In this document: piece after piece, positions 8,536 to 17,567 of the stretch
How the letters are laid out: every line of letters begins with the position of its first letter
Numbering within the stretch: the first letter of the stretch is position 1
Assembly (NCBI GenBank): GCA_017984895.1
Contig: JAGNYO010000016.1
Location: forward strand, 1 to 43,866
Length of the DNA stretch: 43,866 bases
Direction: 5' to 3'
DNA from: Sphingobium sp.
GTDB taxonomy: Bacteria; Pseudomonadota; Alphaproteobacteria; Sphingomonadales; Sphingomonadaceae
Notes under the pieces: model-generated
The model's input: the letters and a program-made list of their open reading frames with translations, nothing else
The model's database searches: none
What the model was told of the DNA's origin: nothing
Translations under genes and position numbers: made by a program

Positions 8536-9078
8536 ATGGCAGGCAGCGTCAACAAGGTCATTCTGGTCGGCAATCTCGGCGCGGACCCTGAGGTCAAGAG
8601 CTTTCAGAATGGCGGCAAGGTCTGCAACATCCGCATCGCCACCTCGGAAAGCTGGAAAGACCGCAACAGCGGCGAGAAAAAAGAACGCACAGAGTGGCAC
8701 AGTGTCGCCATTTTTTCCGAAGGCCTCGCCGGTGTGGCCGAGCGTTTCCTGCGCAAGGGCAGCAAGGTCTATATCGAAGGGCAGCTCAGAACCCGCAAGT
8801 GGCAGGACCAGTCTGGCAATGACCGCTATACCACCGAGGTTGTGCTTCAAGGTCCGGGGGCGGTGCTGACCATGCTCGACGGTGCGCCGGGCAGTGGCGG
8901 ACAGAGCGGCGGACGCTCTTCCGGCGGGGGCGACTGGTCTGGTGGGTCGTCAGGCTATGGCGGCGGCGATTATGATGATTACGGCAGCACCAGCCGCGCA
9001 TCGGGTGCCAGCGCAGTGCGCGATCGCGCGCCCGAACCCAATTTCAGCAACGATCTCGACGACGAAGTGCCATTCTAG
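8536..9078 (+). CDS. ssb: Single-stranded DNA-binding protein
   Basis: 180 aa. It coats single-stranded DNA in replication, repair and recombination. The OB fold begins with [20 protein letters not shown] and includes [20 protein letters not shown] and [21 protein letters not shown] glycine/serine-rich flexible linker (about residues 115-160) leads to the acidic tip DLDDEVPF, which binds partner proteins. The ATG at 8536 is the family start and follows AAAGAGAG. Typical length and layout; no oddities. Confidence 0.97.
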   Translation: MAGSVNKVILVGNLGADPEVKSFQNGGKVCNIRIATSESWKDRNSGEKKERTEWHSVAIFSEGLAGVAERFLRKGSKVYIEGQLRTRKWQDQSGNDRYTTEVVLQGPGAVLTMLDGAPGSGGQSGGRSSGGGDWSGGSSGYGGGDYDDYGSTSRASGASAVRDRAPEPNFSNDLDDEVPF

Positions 9079-9105
9079 CATCGCACCAAGTGGCAATATA
9101 ACTTG

Positions 9106-9143
9106 GAGCGCGCTGCCTTACGCCAGGGTTACGCAGCGCGCTC
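9106..9143. terminator. Inverted repeat between convergent ssb and acyl-CoA dehydrogenase genes
   Basis: GAGCGCGCTGC at 9106-9116 is the perfect complement of GCAGCGCGCTC at 9133-9143, with a 16-base loop. It sits between the two gene ends, where a two-way terminator is expected. There is no clear T run on either side, so the function is inferred from position. Confidence 0.5.
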
Positions 9144-9191
9144 AAAGGGAGTGGCCTTGTCGGGGCCAATCCCAGCCAAAGCATATTTCTG

Positions 9192-10940
9192 TCAGAACAT
9201 ATCGACTTTGAGAGCCAACACAGGCTCCGGCCCGGCGGCGATCTGGCTCGCCAGTCCCTGCACCTGCGGTAGCATCCGCGTAGCGAAATAGCGGGCCATG
9301 TCACGCTTGGCTGCATGCAGCGGTGTTTCTCCCCCTGCCGCAGCCTGCGCCATGCGCACCCAGATCCAGCCGAAACTCACCAGTGCGAACATTCGTAGAT
9401 AATCGACCGCCGCAGCGCCAAGGCTATCGACATCGGCACCTTTGAGGCTGGCGGTCGTTTGCCGCAGCAGCTCCAGCGCTTCACCTGTCCGCGCGGCGAT
9501 CAGACGCACTCCTTCCGCCTTGCCCGCCTCGGTCAGTTCGGAGGCGACCATATCGAAGAAGCCGTCGACCACTGCACCGCCAGCGAGCGAGAGCTTACGG
9601 CCCGCCAGATCCATCGCCTGCACGCCATTGGTGCCTTCATAAATCTGCGCGATGCGCGCATCGCGGACATACTGCTCCATGCCCCATTCGCGGATATAGC
9701 CATGGCCGCCAAACACCTGCTGCGCCTGCACCGCGCTTTCAAAGCCGAAGTCGGTGAAGCCCGCCTTCACCACCGGCGTCAGCAGCGCGACCAGTGCGTC
9801 AGCCTTCGCCCTCTCGGCCGCATCGGCATGATGATGTGCCCGGTCCATCTGCAACGCGACCCAGCCCGCCAGTGCCCGACCAGCCTCCACAAAGCTCCGG
9901 ACGTTGAGCAGCATTCGTCGCACATCGGCATGCTCGATAATCGGCACGGGGTTGCGCGTGCCATCGGCGCTGCGGCCCTGCAACCGCTCTTTGGCATAGC
10001 CGACCGCCTGCCCATAGGCCGCGCCCGCGATGCCCAGCCCCTGAATGCCCACCATCAGTCGCTCTGCGTTCATCATCGTGAACATCGCTGCGAGGCCGCG
10101 ATTGGGCTCGCCCACCAGCCAGCCGGTCGCGTCGTCATAGTTCATCACGCAGGTCGGCTGGGCGTGGATACCCATCTTCTCCTCCAGCGAGCCAACCGAC
10201 ATACCATTGCGTGCGCCGAGCGCGCCATCCGCCTGCACAAGGAACTTGGGCACAAGAAACAGGCTAATGCCCTTCACCCCTTCTGGCGCATCGGGCAGGC
10301 GGGCGAGCACCAGATGGACGATATTGCCGCCGAAATCATGATCACCGGTCGAGATGAATATCTTCTGACCCGTGATCGCATAGCTGTCATCACCATTGGG
10401 CAAGGCCTTGGTCTTGAGCAGGGCGAGGTCCGTGCCCGCGCCACCCTCGGTCAACGCCATCGCGCCGGTCCATTCGCCGCTCACCAGCTTGGGCAGATAG
10501 GTCGCCTTCAACTCATCGCTGGCATGGGCGGTAATCGCTTCCGCCGCGCCGCGCGACAGGCCCGGCACCAGTCCAAAGGACAAATTGCTGGCCGAAAGCA
10601 TCTCATCTAGCCACAGTTGCAGTATGAAGGGCAAGCCCTGTCCGCCGTAGCGCGGATCAGCGGAAAGCGAAGTCCAGCCGCCTGCCGCGAATTCCCGATA
10701 GGCCGCAGGGAAGCCTTCGGGGGTTTTTACAGCACCATCAACAAGATGGCTGCCTTCCTCGTCTCCGCTGCGATTGAGGGGGTGGAGTGTTCCGGCGCAC
10801 AGCTTGCCCGCTTCCTCCAGCACCGCCGTGGCCAGATCGGCATCGACCTCCATGCCCAGTTCCTGCATCTGCGCATCAAAACCCAGCACCTCCGCCAGCA
10901 GAAAGCGGTAATCCTCGATCGGCGGGATATAATCTTGCAT
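9192..10940 (-). CDS. Acyl-CoA dehydrogenase, long DmdC/AidB-like type with C-terminal extension
   Basis: 582 aa FAD enzyme that oxidises an acyl-CoA to the 2-enoyl-CoA in the cytosol. It opens with the short N-terminal domain found in the 580-600 aa branch (YIPPIEDYRFLLAEVLGF). It then has the FAD/substrate motif GAMALTEGGAGTDLALLKT, the middle-domain GQKIFISTGDHD, and the C-terminal helical domain with QVFGGHGYIREWGMEQYVRD and IAQIYEGTNGVQA, whose Glu is the predicted catalytic base. A final extension of about 100 residues matches the family's extra C-terminal domain. This branch includes 3-methylmercaptopropionyl-CoA dehydrogenase, but most members are uncharacterised, so I give no substrate. 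A TetR gene lies 81 bases upstream in the same direction. Confidence 0.93.
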   Translation of the reverse strand: MQDYIPPIEDYRFLLAEVLGFDAQMQELGMEVDADLATAVLEEAGKLCAGTLHPLNRSGDEEGSHLVDGAVKTPEGFPAAYREFAAGGWTSLSADPRYGGQGLPFILQLWLDEMLSASNLSFGLVPGLSRGAAEAITAHASDELKATYLPKLVSGEWTGAMALTEGGAGTDLALLKTKALPNGDDSYAITGQKIFISTGDHDFGGNIVHLVLARLPDAPEGVKGISLFLVPKFLVQADGALGARNGMSVGSLEEKMGIHAQPTCVMNYDDATGWLVGEPNRGLAAMFTMMNAERLMVGIQGLGIAGAAYGQAVGYAKERLQGRSADGTRNPVPIIEHADVRRMLLNVRSFVEAGRALAGWVALQMDRAHHHADAAERAKADALVALLTPVVKAGFTDFGFESAVQAQQVFGGHGYIREWGMEQYVRDARIAQIYEGTNGVQAMDLAGRKLSLAGGAVVDGFFDMVASELTEAGKAEGVRLIAARTGEALELLRQTTASLKGADVDSLGAAAVDYLRMFALVSFGWIWVRMAQAAAGGETPLHAAKRDMARYFATRMLPQVQGLASQIAAGPEPVLALKVDMF

Positions 10941-11021
10941 CTGTCCTGCTCCTTGCCAGCGGCATCATGCCAGCTTATACCAAACACTTGTTACAATTCT
11001 TACTCCAACCACCTGTGTCGG

Positions 11022-11633
11022 TCAAACTTTAAGTGAAGGCTCTTCGCCCTGCACAATGTCATGTCGAAATATGCGTATGATCTGGCCCGCCACTTCAGAG
11101 GGAGACATCCGGCCGGGGCGAAACCAGTTCTCTACCCCGTTCAATAATGACAATAGCGTAATACGATATACCGCACGGTCTATATCGGGGGGCAACGGCA
11201 AATCCGCCACCAGCTTGCGGAACAGCTCTTCAAAGGCATCTCGCCGTTTTACGAGTTGGCGCCGCACATCTTCTGGCACTTCGCGAAAATCGTTCATTAG
11301 CGGCTGAGTGATGGAGTCGGGCGCGAGCTGGATTTCCAAAAGGGCCGCGCAGGCCGCATGAAGCCGTTCCCAAGGGTCCTTACAGGATGCAATGGCTTTC
11401 ACAATACCCGCTTCGGCAGCATCCAGCGCGGTATTGTGAAGCTCAACGAACAGCGCGTCCTTGGACTTTATATGATGATAGAGCGAGCCACCCAATATAC
11501 CCGCCTGCTCACCAATCTCGCGGATTGAGGTGCCACGATAGCCATTGCGGGCAAACAGGCGGCCCGCTATTTCAAGGATCTGCTGTTTGCGATCTGACTT
11601 GAGCGCAGAAGTTGTTTCTCTCGGCATATCCAT
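11022..11633 (-). CDS. TetR-family transcriptional regulator
   Basis: 203 aa. The N-terminal helix-turn-helix reads GYRGTSIREIGEQAGILGGS then LYHHIKSKDALF (about residues 32-64), a standard TetR DNA-binding domain. The GIL-x-GSLYHH form and the C-terminal ENWFRPGRMSPSEVAGQI resemble regulators of fatty-acid or steroid degradation such as KstR2. This and the acyl-CoA dehydrogenase just downstream suggest a repressor that senses an acyl-CoA. The ligand is unknown. ATGs at 11633 and 11627 are both possible. The adjacent NAD(P)-fold gene on the same strand is 44 bases upstream. Confidence 0.9.
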   Translation of the reverse strand: MDMPRETTSALKSDRKQQILEIAGRLFARNGYRGTSIREIGEQAGILGGSLYHHIKSKDALFVELHNTALDAAEAGIVKAIASCKDPWERLHAACAALLEIQLAPDSITQPLMNDFREVPEDVRRQLVKRRDAFEELFRKLVADLPLPPDIDRAVYRITLLSLLNGVENWFRPGRMSPSEVAGQIIRIFRHDIVQGEEPSLKV

Positions 11634-11677
11634 GAGTCTTACTGCCAGGAAGCATACAGCTCAACCTGCGAGAATGA

Positions 11678-12481
11678 TTATCGCAGCAGGCCGTTCAGCC
11701 CGGTACGGACATCGGGATATGCGGGCCGCCATCTCAGCAGCCGCTTGGCCTTGCCATTCGCCACGCGTCGGTTCTCGGCATAGAAGGCGCGGGCCTGCGC
11801 GCTAAGTCCTGCCTCTTCAAGCGCGATCAGCGGCGGCGCGGGCAACCCGAGCAGACGACAGGCATAGTCGACTACATCATTTTGAGAGGAGGGCGCGTCA
11901 TCAGCGATGTTATAGACGCCGGGTGGCGCATCGAAGCTGGCGAGGATGGCGTAGACGATGTCTTCCACGTGGACGCGGCTGAAAACCTGATCCAACAGGT
12001 CGATTCGGTGCGCCCGGCCTTCCCTCACCCGCTCCAGCGCGCTGCGCCCCGGCCCGTAAATTCCTGGCAGGCGAAATACCCGCATATCGGGGCGCAGAGC
12101 TTGCCAGCCGAGATCCGCCGCCGCGCGGGCTAAACGCCGTCCGCCGCCGATTTCCGCGCTTTCATCGACCCATGCACCCCCGGTATCGCCATAGACCCCC
12201 GTCGAGGAGAGGTAGCCCATCCAGCGCGCAGGCGCCGCGCCGATATCCGCGCCATAGCATGCCAGCACCGGGTCTTGTCCTCCTGCGTCAGGGGGGACGG
12301 AGGACAGGATGTGACTGGCGCGGGCGATTGCGGCGCGGACAGCGGCGGCATCATCGAACGCGAGCACATCCTCGCCCGCCTGCCGCCGCACGCCGGTCAC
12401 GCGCCATCCGCGCGCGATAAGTGCACGCGCAAGCCGCGTTCCGGTGTATCCCATGCCAAAAATGAGCATTTCTTGCGCCAT
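11678..12481 (-). CDS. NAD(P)-binding Rossmann-fold (SDR/YeeZ-like) protein
   Basis: 267 aa. The N-terminus carries a dinucleotide-binding motif (FGMGYTGTRLARALIARGW, a G-x-G-x-x-G variant). Later YLSSTGVYGD and FRLPGIYGPGRSALERV are the extended-SDR strand motifs, and HVEDIVYAI with PPGVYNIADD is the usual C-terminal substrate lobe. The canonical Y-x3-K catalytic pair is not evident after the TGVYGD tyrosine, as in YeeZ-like proteins, so enzymatic activity is uncertain. The gene is divergent from pepN across 74 bases and may be cotranscribed with the TetR gene. Confidence 0.85.
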   Translation of the reverse strand: MAQEMLIFGMGYTGTRLARALIARGWRVTGVRRQAGEDVLAFDDAAAVRAAIARASHILSSVPPDAGGQDPVLACYGADIGAAPARWMGYLSSTGVYGDTGGAWVDESAEIGGGRRLARAAADLGWQALRPDMRVFRLPGIYGPGRSALERVREGRAHRIDLLDQVFSRVHVEDIVYAILASFDAPPGVYNIADDAPSSQNDVVDYACRLLGLPAPPLIALEEAGLSAQARAFYAENRRVANGKAKRLLRWRPAYPDVRTGLNGLLR

Positions 12482-12555
12482 ACCGGCATAGAATAGCAGT
12501 TCGGACGCGATGCAAGATGATTGTGCAGCGCCACCCGCCCGCCTAGAAGAGAGCC

Positions 12556-15174
12556 ATGCTAGACATTCAGACCGCCTCCGCCGATGCCGCTGCCGCCGCC
12601 ACGCCCATAGTCATCCACCGCGAGGACTATTGCGCGCCGGACTGGCTGGTGCCAAACATTGACCTCGATTTCGCGCTCGACGCAGACCGCACAGTCGTCT
12701 CCGCCCGTCTTTCCGTGGCGCTCAGTGGCGCGCATGACCGGCCTCTGGTGCTCGATGGCGAAGGGCTGGAATTGCTGTCCGTAAAGGTTGATGGTGCCGC
12801 CCTCCCGCGCGATCAATGGCCGCAAGGCGATGCGCCGCTGACCATATCCCTCTCCGCCACCACCCATATTATCGAAACCACCGTCGCCCTTTCGCCGGCC
12901 AGCAACAGCCAGCTCATGGGCCTCTATGCCTCCGGTGGCCTGCTCTGCACCCAATGCGAGGCGGAAGGCTTTCGCCGCATCACCTATTTCCCGGACCGGC
13001 CCGATGTCCTCTCGCGCTATACTGTGCGGATGGAAGCGGACAAGGCGCTCTATCCCGTGCTGCTCGCCAATGGCGACCCGGTGGAGAGCGGCGAGGGAGA
13101 AAATGGCCGCCATTGGGCGCGTTGGAACGACCCGTTCCCCAAGCCATGCTATCTGTTCGCGCTGGTGGCGGGCGACCTCGCCTGCAACGCCGACCGCTTT
13201 ACCACGATGAGCGGGCGGGACGTGAAGCTCGGTATCTGGGTGCGGGAAAGCGACCTGCCGCGCACCGCCCACGCGATGAAGGCGCTGAAAGACAGCATGG
13301 CCTGGGACGAGCGCGTCTATGGCCGGGAATATGACCTCGATGTGTTCAACATCGTCGCGGTTGCCGATTTCAATTTCGGCGCGATGGAGAACAAGGGGCT
13401 GAATGTGTTCAACAGCCGCTATGTGCTGGTTGACCCGGAAACCGCGACCGACCTTGATTTTGACGCGGTGGAGGGCGTGGTCGCCCACGAATATTTCCAC
13501 AACTGGTCCGGCAACCGCGTGACGTGCCGGGACTGGTTCCAGCTCTCGCTCAAAGAAGGCTTCACCGTCTATCGCGACCAGTGCTTTTCCGCCGATATGG
13601 GCAGCGCAGCAGTCAAGCGGATCGAGGATGTGCGGATGCTGCGCGCCGCGCAGTTCCCGGAGGATGCGGGGCCGCTCGCGCACCCGATCCGCCCTGAATC
13701 CTACATGGAAATCAGTAACTTCTACACCGCGACCATCTATAACAAGGGCGCGGAGATCATCCGCATGATGGCGACCTTGCTGGGGCCGGAGCGGTTCCGC
13801 CGCGGCAGCGACCTCTATTTTTCAGCCCACGATGGCGAGGCGGCAACCTGCGAGGATTTCGTCAAGGCGATGGAAGAGGGCGGCGGCATCGACCTTGGCC
13901 AGTTCCGCCTGTGGTATAGCCAGGCCGGCACGCCGCGCGTCGCCGCCGTGCTGAGCCACGATGCGCAGAGCCAATCCGCCACACTGACGCTGAGCCAGTC
14001 CACGCCCGATACGCCGGGGCAGGCGGACAAGGCGCCGATGGTGCTGCCCTTGCGCACCGCTTTGTTCGACCGGCAGTCTGGCAAGCGGATCGAGGAGCGG
14101 CTGCTGGTGCTGGATGGCGCGGAGCAGAGCTTTGTGTTCGAGAGTGTGCGCGCCGCGCCGGTGCTGTCTATCAACCGGGGGTTTTCCGCGCCGGTGATCG
14201 TCGATATGCACCGCAGCCCGGACGAGCTGGCGTTTCTGGCGGCGAGCGACGATGACCCGTTTGCGCGCTATGAGGCGATGCAGCTTTTGATGCTCGGGGC
14301 ACTGACCGAGGCGATTGCGGGCGGCGAGGCGGATAATGGCGCGGTGACGGACGCGATCCGCACGGCACTGTCCAACCCGGATCTGGACGACGCGTTCATC
14401 GCCGAAGCGGTGCGCCTGCCGGGCGAGGCCTATGTGGGGGACCAGATGGCGCTGGTCGAACCGGACGCGATCCACAGCGCGCGCGAGGCGCTGATGACCG
14501 AGATCGGCGCGGCGCTGCTGCCGCTATGGCGCGCGGTGCATGCCCGCACGGCGCGGGACGCGTTTTCGCTGGCGGGGGCGGACAAAGGCGCGCGCAAGCT
14601 GCGCACGGTCGCGCTGGCTTATATCGTCGCGTCCGGCGCGGAGGATGGCCCCGCGTTGGCCTATGCGCAATATTCGGGCGCGCATAACATGACCGAGCGG
14701 CAGGGCGCGCTCGCCGTGCTCGCCAGCATCGAATGCGCAGAACGCGCCCAGGCGCTCGATGATTTTTATGCGCGTTTTGGCGGTGATGCGCTGGTGCTCG
14801 ACAAATGGTTCCAGACGCAGGCGCTCGCCTTCCATCCCGATACGGTGGGAATTGTGGCGGCGCTGGGCCAGCACCCGGATTTCACGCTATCGAACCCCAA
14901 CCGCGTCCGGTCGGTCTATGGCGCGTTTGGTGCGAACCAATGGGCGTTTCATTCGGGCGATGGCGCGGGCTATGGCCTGATGTCCGACCTGATCATCGCC
15001 CTCGACCCCATCAACCCGCAGACGGCCGCGCGCATGGTGCCGCCTCTGGGCCGCCATCGCCGCTTTGCCGAGCCACGCGCGGGGCAGATGCGCGCGGCGC
15101 TGGAGCGTATCCTCAGCCAGCCGGGCCTCTCGAAAGACGTAACCGAGCAGGTGAGCAAAAGCCTGGCGGGCTAA
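12556..15174 (+). CDS. pepN: Aminopeptidase N (M1 family)
   Basis: 872 aa zinc peptidase that removes N-terminal residues from peptides in the cytosol. The substrate-binding motif GAMENKGLN is followed by the zinc site HEYFHNW and then LKEGFTVYRD, giving the H-E-x2-H-x18-E ligand set. The N-terminal beta domain, the catalytic domain and a long helical C-terminal domain (about 550-872) match the E. coli PepN branch in order and size. The start is the ATG at 12556. It ends four bases from the convergent lipoprotein gene. Confidence 0.96.
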   Translation: MLDIQTASADAAAAATPIVIHREDYCAPDWLVPNIDLDFALDADRTVVSARLSVALSGAHDRPLVLDGEGLELLSVKVDGAALPRDQWPQGDAPLTISLSATTHIIETTVALSPASNSQLMGLYASGGLLCTQCEAEGFRRITYFPDRPDVLSRYTVRMEADKALYPVLLANGDPVESGEGENGRHWARWNDPFPKPCYLFALVAGDLACNADRFTTMSGRDVKLGIWVRESDLPRTAHAMKALKDSMAWDERVYGREYDLDVFNIVAVADFNFGAMENKGLNVFNSRYVLVDPETATDLDFDAVEGVVAHEYFHNWSGNRVTCRDWFQLSLKEGFTVYRDQCFSADMGSAAVKRIEDVRMLRAAQFPEDAGPLAHPIRPESYMEISNFYTATIYNKGAEIIRMMATLLGPERFRRGSDLYFSAHDGEAATCEDFVKAMEEGGGIDLGQFRLWYSQAGTPRVAAVLSHDAQSQSATLTLSQSTPDTPGQADKAPMVLPLRTALFDRQSGKRIEERLLVLDGAEQSFVFESVRAAPVLSINRGFSAPVIVDMHRSPDELAFLAASDDDPFARYEAMQLLMLGALTEAIAGGEADNGAVTDAIRTALSNPDLDDAFIAEAVRLPGEAYVGDQMALVEPDAIHSAREALMTEIGAALLPLWRAVHARTARDAFSLAGADKGARKLRTVALAYIVASGAEDGPALAYAQYSGAHNMTERQGALAVLASIECAERAQALDDFYARFGGDALVLDKWFQTQALAFHPDTVGIVAALGQHPDFTLSNPNRVRSVYGAFGANQWAFHSGDGAGYGLMSDLIIALDPINPQTAARMVPPLGRHRRFAEPRAGQMRAALERILSQPGLSKDVTEQVSKSLAG

Positions 15175-15178
15175 ACCT

Positions 15179-15787
15179 TTAGTGCGCCTTCACCCAGGCC
15201 GTGACATCAGCCGCGACCTTGTTCGCGGCGTCGCTGATCGGGCCAGCGACACGATCCGCCTCGATCTTGCGCACCGGCACGCGCGCGGTGAAGCGCTGCC
15301 TGAACGCCTCGCCCGGTGTGGCGCTGGTCAGGGTCGCGTCGAAGGTGACGACCGCCTCGTGCGTTGCAGCGTCTATGCCGAATTCGATCAGCGTCCCCGC
15401 GAGGCGCCGGCTGCCCATGATCGCCCCCTGATCGCCGCCCGCCACGAAGATGGCACCATCGGCCGCCACCGTATCGCCGAGCAGGCGGCGGAACATCTGC
15501 CGTGGCGGCTCTGCCCATTGCGCCTTGGGGACATAGGCGACGCTGGTGGCATCGGCCTGCACCGCGACACGTAGCGTGTCTAACGCGCGCGGCACGTCTG
15601 GCGCAAAGATAGCGAGCACCGGCTTGCCCGCGCTGCTCATGCTTTGCCCGGCCTGCGGCGCAGCACCCGAGGATATCGTCAACAACTGAGCGGGCGGTTT
15701 CGCGCCAAACTTGACGCAGCCGGTGGCGGCCATGCACAATGCCAGCGCGGCGGAAAAAACGACGACGGTGCGAGCGATCTGCCTCAT
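15179..15787 (-). CDS. ABC transport auxiliary lipoprotein (PqiC/Mla-associated type)
   Basis: 202 aa. A lipoprotein signal peptide ends in the lipobox AATGC (Cys 24), followed by VKFGAKPPAQLLTISSG, the conserved opening of the ABC_trans_aux family. These outer-membrane-anchored proteins work with MCE transporters that move phospholipids between membranes. It is the last gene of the permease-ATPase-MlaD set. Its ATG at 15787 lies just inside the 3' end of the MlaD gene, so translation is probably coupled. An upstream in-frame ATG at 15847 would bury the signal peptide and was rejected. Confidence 0.88.
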   Translation of the reverse strand: MRQIARTVVVFSAALALCMAATGCVKFGAKPPAQLLTISSGAAPQAGQSMSSAGKPVLAIFAPDVPRALDTLRVAVQADATSVAYVPKAQWAEPPRQMFRRLLGDTVAADGAIFVAGGDQGAIMGSRRLAGTLIEFGIDAATHEAVVTFDATLTSATPGEAFRQRFTARVPVRKIEADRVAGPISDAANKVAADVTAWVKAH

Positions 15788-15791
15788 GGGC

Positions 15792-16754
15792 TTACTCCTT
15801 GTAATCGGGCAGCGACGGCGTGCCGAACAGCGAGCCTGCGCCTTCATGATCGAGCTTTTCCGAAATCGCGCGCAGCGAACGCGACATTTCGCGCAGATCG
15901 CGGATCAGCAGGTTCATCTCCGGCATGGTATCGCGCGAGAAGCTGCGCACGCCCGGCTGCGCCTCCGCGATGGTTTTATCGAACGTATCGAGGCTGCGGC
16001 TCGCGGATTGCAGCGTCTTGCGCAGATCGGCGATCATCGGCCGCCCATCCTCATTAAGCAGCGCGTTGGTCGTGCCGACGAGCTTCGCGATTTCCTCCGC
16101 CGCCAGCCCCGCCTTCTGCACGGTGATGCGCGTTTCGGCGATGGTCGCGCGCATATCGGGCGCGCTCGCTGCCATGGCGTCAGTCAGTACTTCCGTATTG
16201 CGGAGGATGCCCGCAATGCTCTGTTGGTTCTTGTCATTGAGCAGCTCGGTCAGCCGTTCGGTGAGGGTGGAGAGCCGCTCGATAAGCTGCGGGGCATTGG
16301 TCAGCAGCTCGCCCAGCGCGCCGGGCTTGGTGGGTATGACCGGAACACCGTTCGGGCAGGAGGACAAGCGGTTTTGCTCCGGGCAACCAATGCGCGGGGC
16401 GCCCTTCACCGCGCCATCCAGCACGATTTCGGAAACGCCGGTGAAGCCTACGCCCTGTATCGTCGCGGTGGTGCCCTGCAGCACTGGGGTTTCGCCCTTC
16501 ACCGCGATGCGCACGCGCACGAAGCCGGGGTCTTTGTCCCACAGCTCGATTTCCTTGACCTGCCCGGACGGCACACCCGCATAGGAAACGCCAGATCCCT
16601 TGGCGAGGCCTGTGACCGACTGCTTGAAATATATGTCGTAGAACTCGTCCTGCCCATCAGCGATGCGCGAAAACCAGAAGGCGGCGATCATGACCGCGAG
16701 CAGCAGGATAAGCACCACGCTGCCCACCAGCACATGGTTGGAACGGGTTTCCAT
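15792..16754 (-). CDS. MlaD/MCE-domain lipid-transport protein
   Basis: 320 aa. One N-terminal membrane helix (about residues 8-30) is followed by an MCE domain: FYDIYFKQSVTGLAKGSGVS then YAGVPSGQVKEIEL, and GTTATIQGVGFTGVSEIVL. The C-terminal two-thirds is a long helical region that could form a channel or coiled coil. MCE proteins form hexameric rings in the periplasm that bind and pass lipids. This one has a longer helical tail than E. coli MlaD (about 180 aa) and is closer to alphaproteobacterial or plant TGD2-like forms. It directly follows the ATPase gene with no gap. Confidence 0.93.
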   Translation of the reverse strand: METRSNHVLVGSVVLILLLAVMIAAFWFSRIADGQDEFYDIYFKQSVTGLAKGSGVSYAGVPSGQVKEIELWDKDPGFVRVRIAVKGETPVLQGTTATIQGVGFTGVSEIVLDGAVKGAPRIGCPEQNRLSSCPNGVPVIPTKPGALGELLTNAPQLIERLSTLTERLTELLNDKNQQSIAGILRNTEVLTDAMAASAPDMRATIAETRITVQKAGLAAEEIAKLVGTTNALLNEDGRPMIADLRKTLQSASRSLDTFDKTIAEAQPGVRSFSRDTMPEMNLLIRDLREMSRSLRAISEKLDHEGAGSLFGTPSLPDYKE

Positions 16755-17567
16755 CTAGCGTTGGTCCTTTCCGCCCTTTGACGGCTGAGCCGCCCGCCCA
16801 CGCGGGCCATTGAAATATTCCTGTATCCACGGATGCTCGGTTGCCAGCAGATCGTCAATAGTGCCGACCGCGATCACCCGCCTGTCTGCCAGCACGGCAA
16901 CCCTGTCACAAATGGCGTGGAGCGTATCAAGATCATGGGTAATGAGGAAAACGGTCAGGCCCAGCGTTTGTTGCAACTGGCGGGTGCGTTCGTCAAACGC
17001 GGCGGCACCGATAGGGTCCAGCCCCGCCGTCGGCTCATCGAGAAACAACAGATCCGGGTCTATTGCCAGCGCGCGGGCGAGGCCGGCGCGCTTGCGCATA
17101 CCGCCAGAAAGCTCCGCCGGGAATTTGGGGCCTGCGTCGGCTGGCAGGCCGGTCATGCGGATCTTGTAAGCGGCGATCTCGTCACGCAGATGCGGCGCAA
17201 GCTGCGGATAGAATTCGCGCAGAGGCACCTCGATATTCTCCGTCACGGTCAGCGTGGAAAACAGCGCGCCGCCCTGAAACAACACGCCCCAGCGCTTGCG
17301 CAACGCGAGGGTGTCCTCGTCATCGCGGTTGAGGGTCGGTTCGCCGAAAACGCTGATTTCCCCCGCATCGGCCGGTTGCAAACCGATGATCGCGCGCATC
17401 AGCACGGACTTTCCGGTGCCGGAACCGCCGACAACGCCCAAAATCTCGCCCCGGCGCACATCGAGGTCCAGCCCTTCATGCACCACCTGCTCGCCAAAGC
17501 TGGTGCGCAGGCCACGCACGCGGATCGCGAGATCGCTCTCTCCCTCATCCGGCTTCGCCCCGCTCAT
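16755..17567 (-). CDS. ABC transporter ATP-binding protein (MlaF-like)
   Basis: 270 aa. Walker A is GGSGTGKS (residues 47-54), the signature is LSGGMRKRAGLARAL, Walker B is DLLFLDEPT with AGLDP, and the switch histidine is in LITHDLD. The signature with GGM-x-KR is typical of MlaF/Ttg2A lipid-transport ATPases. It powers the permease encoded just upstream. The ATG at 17567 overlaps the permease stop by four bases, so an apparently longer frame reaching 17834 is rejected. Confidence 0.94.
   Translation of the reverse strand: MSGAKPDEGESDLAIRVRGLRTSFGEQVVHEGLDLDVRRGEILGVVGGSGTGKSVLMRAIIGLQPADAGEISVFGEPTLNRDDEDTLALRKRWGVLFQGGALFSTLTVTENIEVPLREFYPQLAPHLRDEIAAYKIRMTGLPADAGPKFPAELSGGMRKRAGLARALAIDPDLLFLDEPTAGLDPIGAAAFDERTRQLQQTLGLTVFLITHDLDTLHAICDRVAVLADRRVIAVGTIDDLLATEHPWIQEYFNGPRGRAAQPSKGGKDQR

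Noticed and set aside
9459-10610. A 383-codon plus frame inside the acyl-CoA dehydrogenase
   Set aside because: The minus frame holds all acyl-CoA dehydrogenase motifs; this frame is a high-GC shadow.
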